Below, one piece after another: positions 1-7,289 of a stretch of 64,000 bases of DNA (positions within the stretch are counted from its first letter, which is position 1; the number at the start of each line of letters is the position of its first letter). The stretch comes from Fortiea sp. LEGE XX443. GTDB lineage: Bacteria; Cyanobacteriota; Cyanobacteriia; Cyanobacteriales; Nostocaceae. Under the pieces are notes generated by a model. That model made no database searches. It worked only from the letters and a program-made list of their open reading frames with translations, and was not told where the DNA came from. A program made the position numbers and the translations under genes. The stretch spans positions 39,597 to 103,596 of the forward strand of contig NZ_JADEXZ010000011.1 in the NCBI RefSeq assembly GCF_015206815.1, in the 5' to 3' direction.

Positions 1-720
1 GTAACTTTTTCCATGACCGAACCAGAAATATACTTATAGTTATGAATAATGCTGGTACTACACTAATAAAATTGGTTGCATAAAATTTTTATAAAAGCAA
101 GTATATAAAAATACTAAAATGTATAATTGTAACTACCTTGCGATGAGGTAGTAATCTTCAACGCAAGTCTTAGTAGAATAAGATAAATATTGTAAATTTT
201 TGCTTCTTAGTAGTTTGTTATGACTAAGTAGATTAACGAAAATTTTAACTATCAAATGTTTTGAAATGTTATCTAAACTAATAGTTATAAAAACAGGCAC
301 ATCTGTATATAAAAAATACATTTATTTTCCATAAATTTGATAACCAGTTAATAACCGCATATCTTATTTTTTACTCAGAGTAAGTAAATGCAGTTAATTT
401 TTTAGTTTTTGTGTTGATTGACTTAAGTGAAAAATTTATAAACTTATGAGATTTTTCCTGTTAGCTACTTAAGTAGCTTGTATGAACACAATTTTACTCA
501 AAGTAGCAAGCAGAAACTTTGACTTTTAAGACTGATGCTTAAAAAACGGCAATCCAGGGTTTAAGTTGAAGATACCTTGTCTGGATTGGATGTAACTATC
601 GGTGTGTTAGCAATTCTAGCTGTTATTGTAGCGATCGCCTGTCTGTTGCAATGTGGTATCAGAGTATGATGATTGCTGGCGATCGCATCTTATCAAGATT
701 TTAGTCTTACCACGCCACTA
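1..720. other. AT-rich spacer without a recognisable gene
   Basis: No reading frame here has coding character. The frame at 133-321 on the minus strand is low-complexity, AT-rich and matches nothing I know. The only structured part is the GCGATCGC-containing repeat near 628-687, which is listed separately. The rest looks like intergenic or decayed DNA at the edge of an accessory patch. Confidence 0.5.
628..687. repeat. dispersed repeat, copy 1 (HIP1-bounded)
   Basis: This stretch runs from one GCGATCGC to another and contains the phrase TGATGATTGCTGGCGATC. The same phrase and much of the preceding sequence recur at 1381-1437, and the left part recurs at 1907-1930. The copies flank the Uma2 and hicBA genes. 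I see no transposase and no clear terminal inverted repeats. Confidence 0.6.
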
Positions 721-1338
721 CTAATACACAGCATTAAAAATCTGTTGTGCGGTTAAATTTAAATCAGGGAAGGTTGCAGATTGAATCCTGTTGTCACCTC
801 TAAATTTGCTAACACGATACTCTCCGTCTTCCAAGCAGCAAACCAAAATAGTAGGCTGTTTAGGATTGCCTATAAACTCTCTACCACCTAATCCGGCATA
901 ATCCACAATCCAGTATTCAGGAATTTCCATCTGTTCATAATCAGCGTATTTTTTTAGATAATCATCACGCCAGTTTGTACTCACCACTTCAATAACTAAC
1001 GGTATTGATAAGCCTTGAATAACAGTAGATTCTTTTTTCCATAGAGGTTCATTGACTAAATTGGGGCGATTTAACAGCAGTACATCTGGTGAGTAAGCTG
1101 ATTCATTTTCAGGTGTTTTGACTAATGCTGTTTTGGGTATGAAGTAGGGGAGATTTAAACGAATACACTCTCTAGTAATTTCAAAAGCTAAAAATCCAAT
1201 TACTTCTTCATGATCTCCAGTTGGTTGTGGCATTTCAACAACTACTCCATCATGAAGTTCATAACGTTTCCCTGTTTGATCTGGATATTTAGCAACAAAT
1301 TCATCAAATGTAATTAACTTGCGTAGAGATTGAGTCAT
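721..1338 (-). CDS. Uma2 family (DUF820) restriction-endonuclease-like protein
   Basis: The 205-residue protein has the Uma2 layout: an N-terminal LITFDEFVAKYPDQ segment, the RYELHDGVVVEMP strand pair with PTGDHEEV, then SPDVLLLN and IEVVSTNWRDDYLKKYADY, and a closing EYWIVDY motif. The SPD aspartate and the IEVVS glutamate occupy the PD-(D/E)XK-like active-site positions of the family. Uma2 proteins are greatly expanded in filamentous cyanobacteria and their biological role is unsettled. The length is normal for the family and ATG at 1338 is the natural start. It lies immediately downstream of the hicBA module on the same strand, separated by a dispersed repeat. I am confident of the family, not of a cellular function. 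Confidence 0.88.
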   Translation of the reverse strand: MTQSLRKLITFDEFVAKYPDQTGKRYELHDGVVVEMPQPTGDHEEVIGFLAFEITRECIRLNLPYFIPKTALVKTPENESAYSPDVLLLNRPNLVNEPLWKKESTVIQGLSIPLVIEVVSTNWRDDYLKKYADYEQMEIPEYWIVDYAGLGGREFIGNPKQPTILVCCLEDGEYRVSKFRGDNRIQSATFPDLNLTAQQIFNAVY

Positions 1339-1348
1339 GGCTGATACT

Positions 1349-1437
1349 ACTGCTCCTCATATTTTAGCGTTAAGTGAGGTGCGATCGTCTGTCTGTTCCA
1401 CTGAGGTATTAGGGTGTGATGATTGCTGGCGATCAGG
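1349..1437. repeat. dispersed repeat, copy 2
   Basis: This copy carries both parts of the repeat: the left phrase CTCATATTTTAGCGTTAAG, shared with 1867-1930, and the right phrase TGATGATTGCTGGCGATC, shared with 628-687. It sits between the Uma2 gene and hicA. It is the most complete of the three copies in the window. Confidence 0.65.
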
Positions 1438-1444
1438 ATGGATG

Positions 1445-1654
1445 TTAGCTTAAATCTTCCTCAGTCAGATCAGCATCCTTCATAATGCTTTTCAAAGTCC
1501 CAATTGGTAAATCTCGATTACTATGAACTGGAATTGAAAGGATTGCATCAGCACCTTCTTTCGCATAAATATGATGACTACCAGTAATTCGTTTCAACTC
1601 CCAACCCTGCCGTTCTAAAATTTTACACAGTGCTTTTCCCGAAACGGCTTTCAT
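1445..1654 (-). CDS. hicA: HicA-type toxin (YcfA family mRNA interferase)
   Basis: This 69-residue protein has the HicA double-stranded-RNA-binding-like fold signature: KAVSGKALCKILERQGW, then GSHHIYAK with the catalytic histidine, then SIPVHSNRDLPIGTLKSI. HicA toxins cleave mRNA and are neutralised by HicB. The gene overlaps the upstream hicB by 4 bp (ATGA), so translation is probably coupled. The order is hicB then hicA, the reverse of the classical E. coli arrangement. The length is normal for an intact HicA. The toxin activity itself is inferred from the family. Confidence 0.88.
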   Translation of the reverse strand: MKAVSGKALCKILERQGWELKRITGSHHIYAKEGADAILSIPVHSNRDLPIGTLKSIMKDADLTEEDLS

Positions 1655-1851
1655 AGTGATAACTCAATCAGCTGTTTTTCTGGTTCAAGTTCTTCTTGTT
1701 CGCTGGCTACTTCTAACCAGCCTTGAATCGCATCTTGCAACATTTCTAGAAGATGTTCGTAGCTGTCACCCCAAGTATGACATCCCGGTAAAGCAGGTAC
1801 AGAACCACACCATACACCATCTTCTTGCCAGATAACAGCTTTAATTTTCAT
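1651..1851 (-). CDS. hicB: HicB-type antitoxin
   Basis: The 66-residue protein begins MKIKAVIWQEDGVWCGSV and continues PALPGCHTWGDS, the typical HicB partial RNase-H-like fold with its PGC.T.G turn. It ends in a glutamate-rich helix. It is the short form without a C-terminal ribbon-helix-helix domain, so repressor function is uncertain. Its stop codon overlaps the start of hicA, forming a compact two-gene module. A copy of the dispersed repeat lies directly upstream, where the promoter should be. Confidence 0.88.
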   Translation of the reverse strand: MKIKAVIWQEDGVWCGSVPALPGCHTWGDSYEHLLEMLQDAIQGWLEVASEQEELEPEKQLIELSL

Positions 1852-1866
1852 TGCTAATCATCCTCG

Positions 1867-1930
1867 TCAGACTGCGCCTCATATTTTAGCGTTAAGCCGA
1901 GTGCGATCGCTCGTCTGTTGCGATGTAGCT
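1867..1930. repeat. dispersed repeat, copy 3
   Basis: The phrase CTCATATTTTAGCGTTAAG followed by a GCGATCGC site and CGTCTGTTG matches the left half of the copy at 1349-1437. Together the two copies bracket hicBA. This could reflect segmental duplication or insertion of the module next to a pre-existing repeat. Confidence 0.6.
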
Positions 1931-2110
1931 TGTGTTCACCACATATAGTTGCTAAATATACATAAATTTTTGGGTATTCTCAAATTCTGTTCTTTCTGAA
2001 TGTTGATTAGGTTGTTACTTAGGGAAATATAAGTATAAGGAAATGCTTTGTTTGATTATCTAATGCGTAGATAAAGACAACCAACCACTAATCACAATCA
2101 GGAGTATTTA

Positions 2111-3079
2111 ATGCCGATTCCATTTATCCTTGGTGCAATTGCTTTAGGAACTGCTGCTTATGGAGCCGTTAAAGGTGCTGAAGGTGTTGGCAACATGAAA
2201 GAAGCGAATGATATTGGGAGCCGCTCTCAAAAGCGTCATGAGTCTAGTGTTACTCAATTAAAAGCAGACTGGGAAGCTACTAATAAATTGGCAGAAGAGT
2301 ATGGTCAATTTCAGCTTCATGTCAAAATACATACGATAGGCCGGTTTGTAGCTTTTATTGAGCAACTTGGTCAGCGCTCTTCTCCGGATATGCAGTCTTT
2401 AGAAGGGTTGGATGGAATATCAGTTCAGCAGATACAGGAGTACAAAGCTGATGCTATGGAAGCTGAACAATTTTTTAAAGGTGGTGTTAAGGCAGTTATT
2501 GCAGGAGCTGCGGCTGGTCAAGCGGCAACAAGTCTTGCTACGTCTGTAGGAGTGGCAAGTACGGGAGCAGCTATTTCAGGATTAAGTGGTGCAGCAGCTT
2601 GGAATGCAACTCTAGCATGGTTAGGTGGTGGTGCATTAGCAGCCAACGGTGGTGGAATGCTTGTTGGTACTTTCGTACTAGGAGGAATTACAGTTGGGCC
2701 AGCCTTAGCAGTTAGTGGCTTTGTGCTTGCTGGTAAAGGCGAAGAAGCTTTGACGAAAGCACGAGAGTATGAGGCTAAGGTTAACACTGAAATTGCCAAA
2801 CTTGAAGCAGCTAAAGATTTTCTGGTACAAGTTAGACGGCGGATTACCGAGTTAAGCAACTTGGTGGAAAATTTGAATAATCGCGCCATATTCAACCTTG
2901 AAGAGTTGGAATCTCTACCTTTTGATCGCAGCAGAGATGCTAGTAAATTCCAACAGGTAGGGCTTTTAGTGAAAGCACTAGCAGAAATTATGAAAACTCC
3001 TATTTTAGATAGTGAAGGAAAGCTAAATCCTGTTACTGCAACTATCCAAGCTAAGTATCGTACCCTTGGAGGCAATTAA
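2111..3079 (+). CDS. unrecognised glycine-zipper membrane protein, first gene of a two-gene unit
   Basis: I do not recognise this 322-residue protein with certainty. Residues 1-20 form a short hydrophobic, small-residue segment. Residues 35-130 are predicted helical and charged. Residues about 135-205 form a long Gly/Ala-rich stretch containing AWLGGGALAANGGGM and several GxxxG spacings, the kind of sequence that forms membrane-inserting helical hairpins. Residues 210-260 look like a coiled coil (EYEAKVNTEIAKLEAAKDF). A GGAG Shine-Dalgarno sequence sits 6 bp before the ATG. The next gene starts 2 bp after the stop, so the two are surely one operon. It lies among toxin-antitoxin genes, which suggests but does not prove a toxin or defence role. 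Confidence 0.7.
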   Translation: MPIPFILGAIALGTAAYGAVKGAEGVGNMKEANDIGSRSQKRHESSVTQLKADWEATNKLAEEYGQFQLHVKIHTIGRFVAFIEQLGQRSSPDMQSLEGLDGISVQQIQEYKADAMEAEQFFKGGVKAVIAGAAAGQAATSLATSVGVASTGAAISGLSGAAAWNATLAWLGGGALAANGGGMLVGTFVLGGITVGPALAVSGFVLAGKGEEALTKAREYEAKVNTEIAKLEAAKDFLVQVRRRITELSNLVENLNNRAIFNLEELESLPFDRSRDASKFQQVGLLVKALAEIMKTPILDSEGKLNPVTATIQAKYRTLGGN

Positions 3080-3081
3080 GA

Positions 3082-3489
3082 ATGTCAGTGAAGAAAGTTA
3101 CCAAAGCAGCAGTCAAAGAGTTTATCAATCCTGCTGAAAGTCTACAGCAAATGGTATCAGCTTACACTGATTACCTAACAATTGCTGAACAAGAAAAGAC
3201 AAAGCGGCGAGAAATTGATGCTTGGGAAAAAGAAACAATCACTAAAATTAACGCCCAGCGTGACGTGTTGATGGCGTATTTGGAACGCTCTTTTGATGAA
3301 CGAGCAGAAAACTTTCGTTCATTATTTACTATCGTTGATAGCGCGATCGCATCAGGTAACAATGAACAGTTAGCTCTCGCTTTAAATTCAATCACAGAAA
3401 TAGCTAAATCTAGCCCATTCAAAGACTTAGCAAATTTAGCTTCTGTTCGTGCTGCACTTAACGATCCAAACCACGAATGGACATTTTGA
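3082..3489 (+). CDS. unrecognised small helical partner protein
   Basis: The 135-residue product is almost entirely helical. A lysine-rich N-terminus is followed by a long charged helix (EQEKTKRREIDAWEKET), then LERSFDERAENFRSLF, a C-terminal helix and the tail NPNHEWTF-like ending in an aromatic residue. No membrane segment or signal peptide is visible. It starts 2 bp after the preceding membrane protein and is therefore co-transcribed. This fits a cytoplasmic partner, regulator or immunity factor for that protein. I cannot assign a family. Confidence 0.7.
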   Translation: MSVKKVTKAAVKEFINPAESLQQMVSAYTDYLTIAEQEKTKRREIDAWEKETITKINAQRDVLMAYLERSFDERAENFRSLFTIVDSAIASGNNEQLALALNSITEIAKSSPFKDLANLASVRAALNDPNHEWTF

Positions 3490-3532
3490 TTTTGTAGTTA
3501 TGGTGATCAAAGCTTCTTTGCTATAGCTTTTG

Positions 3533-3565
3533 TAGAGATGCGACTCATCGTATCTCTATATTTTT
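3533..3565 (+). terminator. probable intrinsic terminator of the two-gene unit
   Basis: Arms TAGAGATGCGA and TCGTATCTCTA pair around the loop CTCA with one internal mismatch and are followed by TATTTTT. The hairpin lies 44 bp after the stop of the second gene. The convergent antitoxin-like gene begins to be read from the other side, so the hairpin could serve both. Confidence 0.55.
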
Positions 3566-3569
3566 ATTC

Positions 3570-3830
3570 TTATTTTTGGATACGCTCAAGTTCTTCTCGC
3601 AAAACTCGCCGTAGTGTTTCTTCTAAAGGTTCACGACGCTGTTGAATATACTCAAGTAAAGCATCGTTGATTAAACTTTGATAATTTCTGCCACCTGCTA
3701 GGTGAACTTGCTCACGAAACCAAGCTAATACTTCATCATCTAAGCGAATTGCAATTCGAGTTTTGCCCGGAGGTGTCGGCTCAATTGCTCCTCGCGTACC
3801 TTGACTAAAATCATACTCTGATTCCATCAC
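3570..3830 (-). CDS. BrnA-like antitoxin, apparently without its toxin
   Basis: The 86-residue protein carries the core of BrnA-type ribbon-helix-helix antitoxins: TRIAIRLDDEVLAWFREQ followed by NYQSLINDALLEYI. In BrnTA modules the toxin gene brnT lies directly upstream of brnA. Here the upstream DNA is only a short spacer before a divergent antitoxin gene, with no room for brnT. The C-terminal charged helix is longer than usual. It may be an orphan antitoxin, an anti-addiction gene or a stand-alone DNA-binding regulator. Confidence 0.75.
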   Translation of the reverse strand: MMESEYDFSQGTRGAIEPTPPGKTRIAIRLDDEVLAWFREQVHLAGGRNYQSLINDALLEYIQQRREPLEETLRRVLREELERIQK

Positions 3831-3927
3831 TTAACTTTCTTGAATATTATTGTTTACAGTGTGTTGCGGTGCATTGCAAAATAGTACAATATGAATATTG
3901 TGCAAGACAATCTCATCTGATAAGACA

Positions 3928-4170
3928 ATGAGCAAAGAAAACATTACGTTTCGCATAGATCAGAATAAAAAGGTTGCACTTGAGGCAATTGCGACAGGGA
4001 TGAACCGCGATCGCAGTTATGTACTAAATGAGGCAATAGACGCTTATCTAGATATGCACCAGTGGCAAATTGAAGAGATTCAAAAGGGAATTGCTGAAGC
4101 TGATGCAGAAGATTTCGCCAGCGAAGAAGAAGTAAAAGCGACCTTTGCAAGACTAACCAATGCAGATTAA
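3928..4170 (+). CDS. ribbon-helix-helix (CopG/ParD-like) antitoxin
   Basis: From the ATG at 3928 the product is 80 residues. An upstream in-frame TTG would add ten residues but gives no conserved sequence, so I prefer the ATG. The N-terminal strand ENITFRIDQNKKVALE and the helix RDRSYVLNEAIDAYL are the ribbon-helix-helix DNA-binding unit. The acidic C-terminus, with EDFASEEEVKATF, is the usual toxin-wrapping segment. It overlaps the downstream toxin gene by 11 bp, and the module should be autoregulated by analogy with the family. Confidence 0.88.
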   Translation: MSKENITFRIDQNKKVALEAIATGMNRDRSYVLNEAIDAYLDMHQWQIEEIQKGIAEADAEDFASEEEVKATFARLTNAD

Positions 4171-4438
4171 ATGGCTGCGTCGTGCGCTGCGTAATTTAGA
4201 ACAAGCATATAGCTACATCATCAAAGAAAATCCAGAAGCGGCACGGGAAGTAATATTGAGGATTCAAACTGCTACAAGCCAACTAGAGAATTATCCCTTT
4301 ATGGGGCGACCTGGACGCATCGAAGGTACAAGAGAGCTTGTAATATCTAACACGTCTTATCTTGTTATTTACCGAATCAAAGAAGATTCAGTGGAAATTC
4401 TTCGGGTTCTCCACTCGTCAAAACGCTATCCAAAGTAA
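4160..4438 (+). CDS. RelE/ParE family toxin
   Basis: The 92-residue protein has the ParE/RelE-fold signature: IKWLRRALRNLEQAYSYI, ENPEAAREVILRI, the FMGRPGRIEGTREL turn, LVIYRI and a C-terminal ILRVLHSSKRYP. The family either poisons gyrase (ParE) or cleaves mRNA on the ribosome (RelE). The R-x-G-R-x-x-G-T-R-E pattern and the C-terminal H.. R.P are closer to ParE, but I would not insist. Its start lies inside the antitoxin gene, a typical translational coupling. Confidence 0.88.
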   Translation: MQIKWLRRALRNLEQAYSYIIKENPEAAREVILRIQTATSQLENYPFMGRPGRIEGTRELVISNTSYLVIYRIKEDSVEILRVLHSSKRYPK

Positions 4439-4457
4439 GGTTCTTTGTAAAAAAAAT

Positions 4458-4733
4458 TCAAAAATCTTCATCATCAACAAAAAACTCAGCATCCTCTTCC
4501 AACCGATTACCCCTCGAACCAGCCAAACCCCATAGAGGTTGCAGTACGGCTACACCAATTAACCCCATACCAGCGCTGAAAGCCAGCACTAAACCCACTG
4601 GTATCTGAATTGATTGGAAATTCAAAAATTTTAACGATACTGGCGTGGCATTTTGAACTGAGATAATAGCGATCGCCACTATCCAAATAGCCACAACAAC
4701 AGATATCAATAAATTAGCAATAGTCTTCATCAA
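4458..4733 (-). CDS. LapA-domain (DUF1049) inner-membrane protein
   Basis: The 91-residue protein has two hydrophobic helices. The first is at about residues 5-27, and the second follows the LapA motif ISVQNATPVSLKFLNFQS and spans IPVGLVLAFSAGMGLIG. A short acidic tail ends the protein. LapA-domain proteins of other bacteria sit in the inner membrane and are linked to envelope assembly, while the cyanobacterial members are uncharacterised. It is convergent with the RelE/ParE toxin gene, 19 bp away. Confidence 0.8.
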   Translation of the reverse strand: MMKTIANLLISVVVAIWIVAIAIISVQNATPVSLKFLNFQSIQIPVGLVLAFSAGMGLIGVAVLQPLWGLAGSRGNRLEEDAEFFVDDEDF

Positions 4734-4852
4734 AAAATGCAGCCACTAATTAACGCAGTGAAAAGTAAGCAAAACTCCGGGTTTCCCAGCGCAAAACTTT
4801 TCAAGACAGACAGACGCAGATATTTATTAGCGCCCATCTGTGGTTTCAACTA

Positions 4853-6280
4853 CTATCCTAACTTAGCGATCGCACTCTCCATCTCTTGAGCGATTTGGGA
4901 GAGTTTTTCGGGGGTGTTGGTTTCCATGTAAACGCGTACCAGTGGCTCTGTTCCCGAAGGACGCAATAGCACCCAGCTACCCTCTTCTAAGTAAAGTTTA
5001 ATGCCGTCTTTGCGTCCAACTTCTTTGACTTTAATACCTGCAACTTCTGATGGTGGATTTTTGGTATAGAAGTTCATGACATCAGTTTTGTGGGCTTCAG
5101 TTAGGTGTAAGTCAAGACGATTATTATACAAAGGCCCGTCAGCCTCGGCGATCGCTTCTTTGACCAGTTGACTTAGGGGTTTACCTTCATAGGCGATCGT
5201 TTCTGCTACTAGCATATCGGCTAAAACACCGTCTTTTTCGGGAATATGCCCAATTATACTTAAACCACCTGATTCTTCACCGCCAATCAGTACGGTAGTT
5301 TCCCGCATTTTTTCACCGATATACTTAAAGCCGACTGGTGTTTCATAAATTGGCAGACCGTACTTAACTGCCAGATTGTCCAGCAAGTGGGTTGTGGCTA
5401 CCGTGCGAACGATCGCCCCACTCTTACCTTTGTTTTTAATTAAATGCCGTGCTAACACTAATAATACAGTGTTAGGGGTGAGGACATTGCCTTGTTCATC
5501 TACGATACCAAAGCGATCGCTATCGCCATCTGTTGCCAAACCTAAATCAGCTTTGTCGCGGCGAACTGCTTCCACCAACTCAACTAATTGTTCGCCTTTC
5601 GGTTCTGGCATTCCGCCGCCAAACAATACATCCCGCCAAGTGTGGAAACTTTCTAATTCCGTGCCACTTTGTTGTAAAACTTCATCTAAATAACCGCGAG
5701 ATGTAGAATATAGCGCATCATATTTGACTTTGAGGTGAGCGCTTTTGATCCGTTCAACATCGAGCAATGTGTAGATAAATTGCAAATATTCTGGTTTGGG
5801 ATCAAAAATAGAAATTGACCCGCTAGGGTTGTTACTAGGCAGTGCATCCGAGGCACTTTCAATATTTGCCACAATAGTATCAGTAATTTCTGGAGTGGCA
5901 GGCCCCGCATAATCGGGGATATATTTGATTCCACAATATGGTGCAGGGTTATGGCTGGCTGTAAACATCAATGCCCCCGCAGAATTTAAGTGACGGGCGT
6001 TGTAGGCAATTACTGGTGTGGGACAATCCCGATCAGTAACTTTGACTGTCCAACCCAAGTCTGCTAAGACTTGCGCTGCTGTACGGGCAAACTGATCAGC
6101 TAGAAACCGCGTATCGTAAGCAATCAGAACTGGTCTATCTTTGGAGTAGGCTGTTTCGAGGTAACTTGCGATCGCTCTAGTTACTTTTCGCACATTGGGG
6201 AAAGTAAAGTCATCGGCAATAATCCCTCTCCATCCATCAGTACCAAATTTGATTTTTCTGGAATTGCTACTAGCGCTCAT
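4853..6280 (-). CDS. phosphoglucomutase/phosphomannomutase family protein
   Basis: This is an alpha-D-phosphohexomutase of about 475 residues. Visible motifs are the N-terminal FGTDGWRGI, the phosphoserine loop FTASHNPAPYCGIKY, the metal-binding DGDSDRFG, the sugar-specificity loop GGEESGGL, and the phosphate-binding RPSGTEPLVRVY near the C-terminus. All four catalytic elements are intact. It interconverts hexose 1- and 6-phosphates (glucose or mannose), feeding glycogen, cell wall or nucleotide-sugar synthesis. The substrate cannot be fixed from sequence alone. A TTG three codons upstream (6289) lies nearer a GGGAG sequence, so either start is possible. Confidence 0.9.
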   Translation of the reverse strand: MSASSNSRKIKFGTDGWRGIIADDFTFPNVRKVTRAIASYLETAYSKDRPVLIAYDTRFLADQFARTAAQVLADLGWTVKVTDRDCPTPVIAYNARHLNSAGALMFTASHNPAPYCGIKYIPDYAGPATPEITDTIVANIESASDALPSNNPSGSISIFDPKPEYLQFIYTLLDVERIKSAHLKVKYDALYSTSRGYLDEVLQQSGTELESFHTWRDVLFGGGMPEPKGEQLVELVEAVRRDKADLGLATDGDSDRFGIVDEQGNVLTPNTVLLVLARHLIKNKGKSGAIVRTVATTHLLDNLAVKYGLPIYETPVGFKYIGEKMRETTVLIGGEESGGLSIIGHIPEKDGVLADMLVAETIAYEGKPLSQLVKEAIAEADGPLYNNRLDLHLTEAHKTDVMNFYTKNPPSEVAGIKVKEVGRKDGIKLYLEEGSWVLLRPSGTEPLVRVYMETNTPEKLSQIAQEMESAIAKLG

Positions 6281-6436
6281 GGTTGCCAATTTCTCCCGTC
6301 CATCTTCATTACTCTATTAGGAAGCTTCCCGCAAAGCGTGCGTAGCCGCAAGTATTTTCAGAGGTTATGAGCAGCAAACCAAAATATTAATGCTCAAATT
6401 TCTCTCCACTGTATTTTTTCTCACTGCTTGTTAGCG
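6281..6436. other. divergent intergenic region with a short palindromic repeat
   Basis: Promoters of the mutase and nuclease genes must lie here. The segment includes AGGAAGCTTCCCGCAAAGCG, a short GC-rich palindrome of a type common between cyanobacterial genes. No further regulatory site is evident. Confidence 0.4.
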
Positions 6437-7276
6437 ATGTCAACTCCCGACCGACCTTTTGCTAGTTATCACCTTTGGTCTTTAGTTGCCCCAGCAATAG
6501 GACAAGAACGCTGGCATTGTCAGATGCGACGTGGGTTTATTAAAGCACGTCAACATGAACCCCAAGTTAAAGCACTGTTAACAAAGGCTACGCCACCCCA
6601 ACGGATTGGTATACTCGCCCAAAAAGGCGTTTATGAGTTTCATCATAATAGACATTTGTTAAACAAATCCGATGGTGTAGAAAAAGTTGCACAGCTATTA
6701 AAACTCAGCAATACCAGCTACCAAGTTCAACAGCGAGTTATCCAAATTTTGAAAAAATATCAGGATGCGCCGTTGTTAAATGGTAAAAATATCCTGCAAT
6801 TAACTCCAGGTGATGAAGGATTTCCGAAACCAATTTTCATTGGAAATGGCGATTCTTGTTTCCGCTTATATGCAGCTATGGACTGCATTTTTATTGATGG
6901 CGATCGTACTTTACATATTTTAGATTTTAAAACTGGAAAATCTGCTTTTGACCAGAGACAAGCGCTAGTTTATTTACTAGCTGCTCGTTATCTTTATCCT
7001 GGTAGACAGGCAGTAGCATCATTTTATAATTTAGAAATGGGTAAAAAGTCTGATTTGATTAAAATCAATAATCATGAATTTGAAAATTTAAAATATGAGT
7101 TAGCTAATATTGCTCATAAACATCAGGCAGATTTGCAACAATATCAAAAGAAAAATCATAATTTTAGTAAAATATTTCCTCCAAATCCTGGCTATCACTG
7201 CCGTTTCTGCCCATTTAATTCTATTTGTGATTTTGCCAGTGTCACTTCTTCTACCAACGTAGTAGTGCCAGTTTAA
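6437..7276 (+). CDS. solitary PD-(D/E)XK nuclease with Cas4/AddB-like cysteine pattern
   Basis: From the ATG at 6437 the protein has 279 residues; a TTG at 6428 is a weaker alternative. The nuclease core is seen at about residues 150-195: an aspartate in the strand AMDCIFIDGD, then LHILDFKTGK supplying D-x-K, then QALVYLLAARY matching the RecB-family QxxxY motif. The C-terminus has CRFCPFNSIC, a C-x2-C-x5-C cluster, and there is one cysteine near residue 29 (WHCQMRR). This is the four-cysteine arrangement that holds a 4Fe-4S cluster in Cas4, AddB and related nucleases. There is no helicase, cas gene or addA next to it. A role in DNA repair or degradation is inferred. Confidence 0.82.
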   Translation: MSTPDRPFASYHLWSLVAPAIGQERWHCQMRRGFIKARQHEPQVKALLTKATPPQRIGILAQKGVYEFHHNRHLLNKSDGVEKVAQLLKLSNTSYQVQQRVIQILKKYQDAPLLNGKNILQLTPGDEGFPKPIFIGNGDSCFRLYAAMDCIFIDGDRTLHILDFKTGKSAFDQRQALVYLLAARYLYPGRQAVASFYNLEMGKKSDLIKINNHEFENLKYELANIAHKHQADLQQYQKKNHNFSKIFPPNPGYHCRFCPFNSICDFASVTSSTNVVVPV

Positions 7277-7289
7277 TCTTAATTAATTA

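Noticed and set aside
133..321. Small minus-strand gene near the window start
   Set aside because: Low-complexity AT-rich frame without a ribosome-binding site.
2518..3075. Long minus-strand frame of 185 codons
   Set aside because: It is the shadow of the Gly/Ala-rich membrane protein gene, which has the better start, ribosome-binding site and operon context.
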